Of a stretch of DNA of 39,000 nucleotides, positions 33,927-39,000 are shown piece after piece. The notes below the pieces were generated by a model, which searched no databases, was not told the origin of the DNA, and saw nothing but the letters and a program-made list of their open reading frames with translations. The stretch comes from Owenia fusiformis (lineage: Eukaryota > Annelida > Polychaeta > Sabellida > Oweniidae): the NCBI GenBank assembly GCA_903813345.2, contig CAIIXF020000036.1, positions 126,001-165,000 on the forward strand, written 5' to 3'. Every line of letters starts with the position of its first letter. Within the stretch, counting starts at the first letter, position 1. Made by a program: the position numbers and the translations under genes.

Positions 33927-34064
33927 AATATCACATAATTTCTCGTGATATCATTTTATCGCCTCGTAGATATCAAATATCAACACTCATTCGCTTGGCT
34001 CACTCGTGTTGATATTTGCTATCAACTCGGCGTAAAATGATATCACTCAAAATGATGTGATATT
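33927..34064. repeat. 138-bp GATATC-rich foldback
   Basis: AATATCACAT at left and ATGTGATATT at right bound arms that pair over most of their length (GTGATATCATTTTA, then CAAATATCAACAC against GTGTTGATATTTG). The loop is near TTCGCTTGGCTCA. Probably a tiny MITE. Confidence 0.8.
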
Positions 34065-34113
34065 CTGTAAATATCAGTAAATCCTTTGTGACTATATTGT
34101 TGTTGAATAATTG

Positions 34114-34392
34114 TCCCATCAAACGAAGCTTGATGGGATTATAGACAATGCCTCTGCAATTCCGTCTGTTTAGATAATAACTCAAATACCACTGGCCTGA
34201 TTTTGTATATACACATGTGCCCTAAGTCAGTAGAAGTTCTGCTCGAAAGTTGATTTTCAAAATGGCCGCTCATTTCAAATTGGCAGCTATTTTAGTGCTG
34301 ATTTTAGAGTAATTGAGGTACAAATGTAAAACTGTAATACTCGTACGTTTTAAGGTAAAAAAAACGTTGATAAGGTAGGACATTAATAAAGG
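34114..34392 (+). mobile_element. Helitron-like family 1, member E5, truncated
   Basis: The head hairpin is perfect: TCCCATCAA (34114-34122) pairs with TTGATGGGA (34130-34138). The following ~250 bp (ATAACTCAAATACC, GTAGAAGTTCTGCTCGAAAG, CAAAATGGCCGCTCATTT) align with the first part of E2 and E3. The match stops where a TA-flanked foldback begins at 34395. Confidence 0.75.
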
Positions 34393-34394
34393 TA

Positions 34395-34709
34395 GGCAGA
34401 ATCCCAACGACGTTTTTTCTCACAAACGTGTATCAGCATCATATGTTTTAGAAAATGTACATGTTTGCGGAAAAATAGCTCAGAAGACAACAGAATCGTC
34501 GATTAAATTCCTCATTTAAGTTACATAAACGGTTTAGGTTAAAAGTGCAGATCTTAACTGGTTTTGGAAAAACTGTTTATGTAACTTAAGTGAGGAATTA
34601 AATTGACGATTCTGTTGTCTCCTGAACTATTTGCTCGCAAATATGTACATTTTCTTAAACATATGATACTGATACATGTTTGTGTTAAAAATGTCGTGGG
34701 AATTCTGCC
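34395..34709. mobile_element. 315-bp foldback MITE with TA duplication
   Basis: Arms of about 145 bp, roughly 88% identical, around a ~25-nt loop. Ends GGCAGAATCCCAACGACG and its mirror GTCGTGGGAATTCTGCC, flanked by TA (34393-34394, 34710-34711). Inserted at the broken end of E5. Confidence 0.87.
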
Positions 34710-34711
34710 TA

Positions 34712-35561
34712 CAACGTGTGAAATAAGGAAAAAAGAAAAATCGTCCTTCGATGTTCCGACATTTTGTTACCAAAACGAAACCGTTTCGGTAACCAGCGTA
34801 ATTGAGTGGACCACCAGTGGTATAGCAACATGTTCAGTTTGTAATTTTATAGAAGGTCACTGAATCTTCTTATCATTCATAAACTATGATAAACTATGAG
34901 TACTGGATTTTATGAGAAATAATAGCAGAGGGGCTTGGCCTGAGGCTATTAGTTCTCATAAGAACAAGTTCGAATAGTTTATCTTATTTAAACCCCACAC
35001 TGACTCTTATGAAAGGTAAATGACCCATGATCCAAGTTTAGAAAAAATCTTTTGTATTAACTATGAGGTAAGTGTAAGTGTGTAAAGAAGTGGGTTGGTT
35101 GAATTGGTTCAGCTTCAATGCACTGCATGTATCAGGCAAGGTACAGTTAAAAATTTTATTTATTTTTTGTTTACATATCAACTATTGAGTGATTGAAAAG
35201 GGTTTAATTAGTGCAATTTCGGTGCACTGCATGTGACAGTCAAGGTATTAATATTGAGCCAAACACTGTCAATCATATTTTGTGCCACACTGGTTTTAGA
35301 TAGCTTGCAGTGTCCATTTTTCAAGAACACAAGGATATAGGTACAAAACGAACTCAAATTTATTTGAATATGGATATACAATGTGTCACTAACAAATGCT
35401 TTTAAGGACTTTTAAATGTATTTCAGTTTAAAACATGTACATAAACGTTAAAATGAAACAAAATAGATTAACAAACAAAAAATGTAAACAATGAATAATA
35501 AATACTCAGGTTATGAACATTAATGTGCATTTAACAAATACAAACGTTCAATTTACGAATA
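34712..35561. other. No gene recognised
   Basis: A dyad GTTACCAAAACG/CGTTTCGGTAAC sits at 34768-34795. Two loosely related blocks with TGCACTGCATGT at 35117 and 35222 share GGCAAGGTAC/GTCAAGGTAT. Otherwise AT-rich. Confidence 0.4.
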
Positions 35562-35566
35562 CATAT

Positions 35567-35775
35567 CAGTGATCTCCCCAGCATTAAAGCAAGTAGGTGC
35601 AGCATCCGCCTGAGATTTTAAAACAGGCTTGCACCCACCTGAGATTTCATTTGCACCCACTTGAAAATGAGAAAAATCATGTAAAATGGGCATATTTTTA
35701 CCAATTCTTGACTTGATTGTGAAAATGAGGATTTTGCACCCGGCCTCTTGAGGAAAAATCCTGGGGAGGACACTG
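35567..35775. mobile_element. 209-bp MITE with CATAT flanks
   Basis: CAGTGATCTCCCCAGCATT at left mirrors AATCCTGGGGAGGACACTG at right with small gaps. CATAT lies directly outside both ends (35562-35566, 35776-35780). CAGTG ends recall hAT elements, but hAT duplications are 8 bp, so the superfamily is open. The minus-strand frame across it is not a gene. Confidence 0.65.
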
Positions 35776-35874
35776 CATATTTTTAAATGGAAATAATGAA
35801 GTACAAAACATTCCATAATCCTTGGCTATTTAAAATATTGTTTTCCATTTCATTAACAAACTAGACATTTAAAA

Positions 35875-37108
35875 TCGCCACGGGGGCGATTTCGTAGAAT
35901 GCCGTTCCTCGCCGCAGCAGCAAATTCGGTGCACAATTGACCTTTTTCAAGGTCACGCAGAGGTCGAATTCCAAAACCGAAAGCATATTTGATATCATAT
36001 TTTGCCATATTTTTGAAATTTTGGCACTCAATTTAAAAACCTTTTTGACCTTTTCAAGGTCACCCGGAGGTCAAATTCCAAAACCACAAGCATATTTAGA
36101 ATCAGGGACATCCATACTTCATACTTGCAAAGAATTGGAATGAAAATCACCCAAATTATAAACCCTAGAGATATGTTAAATGGGAAGAGTAAGGCATGCA
36201 AAAAATAACTACAGTGGCTCCTTGAACAGGTAAAACAAGAAATAAGTTTTACGTCATTTTACGGTGAAGGTCAAAGGTCAAGGTCAAAATGTTGACCTAA
36301 TTTACTCTAGTTTAGTACAGTGTAATACAATGGTACCAATTTCGAATCAATTTGAGCAATTTTAGCAATTTAACCTTTTTGACCTTTTCAAGGTCACCCG
36401 GAGGTCAAATTCCAAAACCACAAGCATATTTAGAATCAGGGACATCCATACTTCATACTTGCAAAGAATTGGAATGAAAATCCTAGTTTTCAACGTTGAG
36501 GTCATTTGAAGGTCAATGTCAAAGGTCAAGGTCAAAATGGTGACCTAATTTACTCTATCCGGGTACAGTGTAATACAATGGTACCAATTTGGAATCAATT
36601 TGAGCGATTTTGATTTTTGAACTTGTTGACCTTTTCAAGGTCACTCAGAGGTCGGATTCCAAAACCGAAAGCATATTTGGAATCAGGGGCTTCTATTCTT
36701 TATATCTGCTCAGAATTGGGATCGGATACACAGTTTTCAAATTTTGCCCCACTGGGGTGCCCCATTTTTCAAATTTGGGGCACCCAATTTTAAAACCCGG
36801 AATATATGTGAAATGGCAATTGTGAGGGATGGCATATGCAAATTTTGGGTAAAAAATAAAAATGGTTACTCCTTGTACGTGCAAAAATGTAAAAATTTGC
36901 GATTTGACCTTGGCTAATTAGGGAGGGGCTAATTAAAAAAATGAAGGCATTTCCCTGTAGCCCAGGAACATGTCAAGGTTGATGGTATATGCTAATTAGC
37001 TGACATGTCGGTGTGTGCGGAGAAATCTTGCGTGGAATAATAATAATAATAAAAATAAGAAAAAGGCGAAAACTATAGAATGCCGTTTCTTCGAAACCGG
37101 CATTCTAA
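35875..37108 (+). mobile_element. Helitron-like family 3, AGGTCA-rich
   Basis: Starts TCGCC after an A and folds with GGCGA (35885-35889). GGCGA recurs at 37065-37069, 36 nt before the 3' end. The end is a hairpin, AGAATGCCG (37077-37085) pairing with CGGCATTCT (37098-37106), running into CTAA|T. TAGAATGCCGTT also occurs near the 5' end (35895). The body carries four unequal copies of a block GACCTTTTCAAGGTCAC...GAGGTC...CCAAAACC, at 35939, 36048, 36381 and 36628. It is unusually rich in AGGTCA/TGACCT words. No Rep/helicase is present. Family assignment rests on termini and insertion between A and T. Confidence 0.75.
36268..36286 (+). promoter_or_regulatory. Direct-repeat nuclear-receptor-like site cluster
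   Basis: AGGTCA at 36268-36273, 36275-36280 and 36281-36286: a perfect DR1 followed at once by a DR0. A near-copy lies at 36510-36534. AGGTCA is the half-site of many nuclear receptors, DR1 is bound by HNF4 and RXR types, and TCAAGGTCA by ERR/NR5A types. Binding is not shown; the words belong to a transposable repeat. Confidence 0.4.
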
Positions 37109-37339
37109 TAATGAAAATAACAGGGGAGATAAGCAACTGATAAAATGAATTTGAAGATTAAAATTGTTGTTAAATGCTGAAAAATCCGAAAGTACAAGTG
37201 TGGGAAAGTTTTACCTTAGACTGATGTCTGTTTCTACCACTTAGATTTTCTACCACTTAGATTTTCTACCACTTAGCTTTTGCTTGCATATTTAACATTT
37301 GAACTTTCTTTGTTTTTTATTTTTTATTTTCGTCACTTG
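37109..37339. other. Short spacer with a CTACCACTTAG triplet
   Basis: TTTCTACCACTTAG appears three times at 37228-37279 with about 18-bp spacing. Nothing else recognised. Confidence 0.5.
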
Positions 37340-38250
37340 TTTTATCATTGTAATCATTGTAATTGTCATGAGTTAATTGATTTGTTCTTCATGGAATGGC
37401 TCATTTGTTTTATCATTGTAATCATTGTAATTGTCATCAGTTGATTTGATTTTTCTTCATGGGATGGCTCATTTGTTTTATCATTGTAATCATTGTAATT
37501 GTCATGAGTTAATTGATTTGTTCTTCATGGAATGGCTCATTTGTTTTATCATTGTAATCATTGTAATTGTCATCAGTTGATTTGATTTGTTCTCCATGGG
37601 ATGGCTCATTTGTTTTATCATTGTAATCATTGTAATTGTCATGAGTTGATTTGATTTGTTCTCCATGGGATGGCTCATTTGTTTTATCATTGTAATCATT
37701 GTAATTGTCAGTCATGAGTTGATTGATTTGTTCTTCATGGAATGGCTCATTTGTTTTATCATTGTAATCATTGTAATTGTCATGAGTTGATTTGATTTGT
37801 TCTCCATGGGATGGCTCATTTGTTTTATCATTGTAATCATTGTAATTGTCAGTCATGAGTTGATTGATTTGTTCTTCATGGAATGGCTCATTTGTTTTAT
37901 CATTGTAATCATTGTAATTGTCATGAGTTGATTTGATTTTTTCTCCATGGGATGGCTCATTTGTTTTATCATTGTAATCATTGTAATTGTCATGAGTTGA
38001 TTTGATTTGTCCTTCATGGAATGGCTCATTTGTTTTATCATTGTAATCATTGTAATTGTCATGAGTTGATTTGATTTGTTCTCCATGGGATGGCTCATTT
38101 GTTTTATCATTGTAATCATTGTAATTGTCATGAGTTGATTGATTTGTTCTTCATGGAATGGCTCATTTGTTTTATCATTGTAATCATTGTAATTGTCATG
38201 AGTTGATTTGATTTGTCCTTCATGGAATTGCTCATTTGTTTTATTTTTGT
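37340..38250. repeat. 69-bp minisatellite, about 13 units, alternating subtypes
   Basis: Phased on GGCTCATTTGTTTTATCATT with spacings of 68, 69 or 72 bp. Two subtypes differ at CTCCATGGGATGG versus CTTCATGGAATGG and mostly alternate, so the higher-order unit is about 138 bp. Inside each unit ATCATTGTAATCATTGTAA is itself a doublet. On the minus strand a 23-residue repeat (DNYNDYNDKTNEPSHGEQIK...) is open at 37509-37856, but 68-bp units break the phase and a second frame is equally open. Coding is possible only for a short stretch and is not favoured. Confidence 0.93.
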
Positions 38251-39000
38251 GTATACTAAAAATGTTACAACATGTCTAAAAATGTTTCTAAACAAAGCAA
38301 AGTGAAAGATGTTGTTGTAGATAAATTGATTCTATTGTAATTAATTAAAAGATCATTTGTGGCCAGTTTACATTGGAGTTGAAGAAGTGCTCTTGCAAGG
38401 TTATATTGAACTAACTAGGTCTTGGAATTAATCATCGAATTATTTACTCTACCAGCAGTTTTATGCCAAAAGGTGTTTTTTAGGTAGCATGGCATTAATA
38501 AAAATACCTATTTCAATACCTATAACATTACATCATTTAATATGTAGGAGGTACAAGTTATCCATTGTTTATACGTGAGAACATTTATATTTTAACTATT
38601 AAAATTAAGTTCCCAATATTCTCAGATAAAATTTTTATTTTAGCCCCAATAATGTTAAATTCAATGTTTCAGTCTACAGGTTACTTCAGGTGCTAGGGCA
38701 TGTTTGGTGCTAAAGTAAATTAGATGAAAAAGTTTTTTTGTGGGCACTTCTCATTATTCTTTTCAACATGAAATGCTAAACATACAATATATACAAGTAT
38801 AAACAAAGGAGAATATACTAATTATGATCTGTTACCTATTACTTGAGTTCAATATTTGGCCAATCTCATTCTAGCCCCAAATATACAGAAAACAAGGCTT
38901 TGTATAAAAAGCCTAGTACGGAACGGATTTCGGAACTTGGCTTCGGAACTTTCGGAATTTCGGACCTTATTTAATATTGTTCCTCCTTCTCCCCTTAAGT
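38251..39000. other. AT-rich, no gene recognised
   Basis: Short iterated CGGAACTT/TTTCGGAA words occur at 38918-38965 (CGGATTTCGGAACTTGG, then TTCGGAACTTTCGGAATTTC). They may be the start of a further repeat running beyond the window. Confidence 0.4.

Noticed and set aside
35553-35816. 87-codon minus-strand frame with Cys residues
   Set aside because: It spans a 209-bp TIR element with CATAT flanks.
37509-37856. 115-codon minus-strand frame of 23-residue repeats
   Set aside because: It is a minisatellite; 68-bp units break the frame and a second frame is equally open. Kept as a repeat, not a CDS.

Overview
This looks like about 39 kb of gene-poor nuclear DNA from an animal, most likely a marine invertebrate. 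The evidence is a lack of long open frames, very dense MITEs with TA target duplications, an LTR with TGTAACA/TGTTACA ends, a tRNA-derived SINE head and several minisatellites. I cannot name the species. Nothing is bacterial in layout: no operons, ribosome binding sites, rRNA or CRISPR. No complete protein-coding gene is visible. The best coding candidate is one exon at 32060-32217 with a GTAAAC donor. Three much weaker first-exon candidates lie at 11442, 17157 and 18980.

Layout. 1-684: part of a long-TIR foldback element whose sister copy is at 8774-9420. 688-3245: about 37 copies of a 70-bp minisatellite with a five-unit higher-order pattern. 4765-7964: a nest of TA-type MITEs inside a larger TIR element. 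9431-9500: SINE head. 10764-11011: small TIR element. 11825-13615: three adjacent minisatellites, the first two rich in GGCGGGAA/TTCCCGCC words. 14652-15939: probable solo LTR carrying a MITE with a 9-bp target duplication. 15944-19014: mostly unique sequence with promoter-like words. 20695-21766, 25864-27475, 27957-30606, 32327-33070 and 34114-34392: five members of one repeat family. 22772-24440: a TIR element whose ends are iterated 15-mers. 27538-27939: a 402-bp near-perfect palindrome. 35875-37108: an element packed with AGGTCA half-sites. 37340-38250: a 69-bp minisatellite.

The most interesting structure is a set of three sequence-unrelated families (members at 20695/25864/27957, nested 29012-30407, and 35875-37108) that share one architecture. 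Each starts with 5'-TC inside a terminal hairpin. The same terminal block recurs inverted 22-36 nt before the 3' end. They end in CTRR (CTTG in one) and sit between A and T. Each carries an internal repeat array. This is the asymmetric-TIR layout known for Helitron2/Helentron-type rolling-circle elements, and all copies here are non-autonomous. Two members of family 1 face opposite ways around the 402-bp palindrome, giving a 4.7-kb inverted arrangement.

All family assignments come from reading termini, target duplications and internal repeats by eye. No alignment or database search was run.
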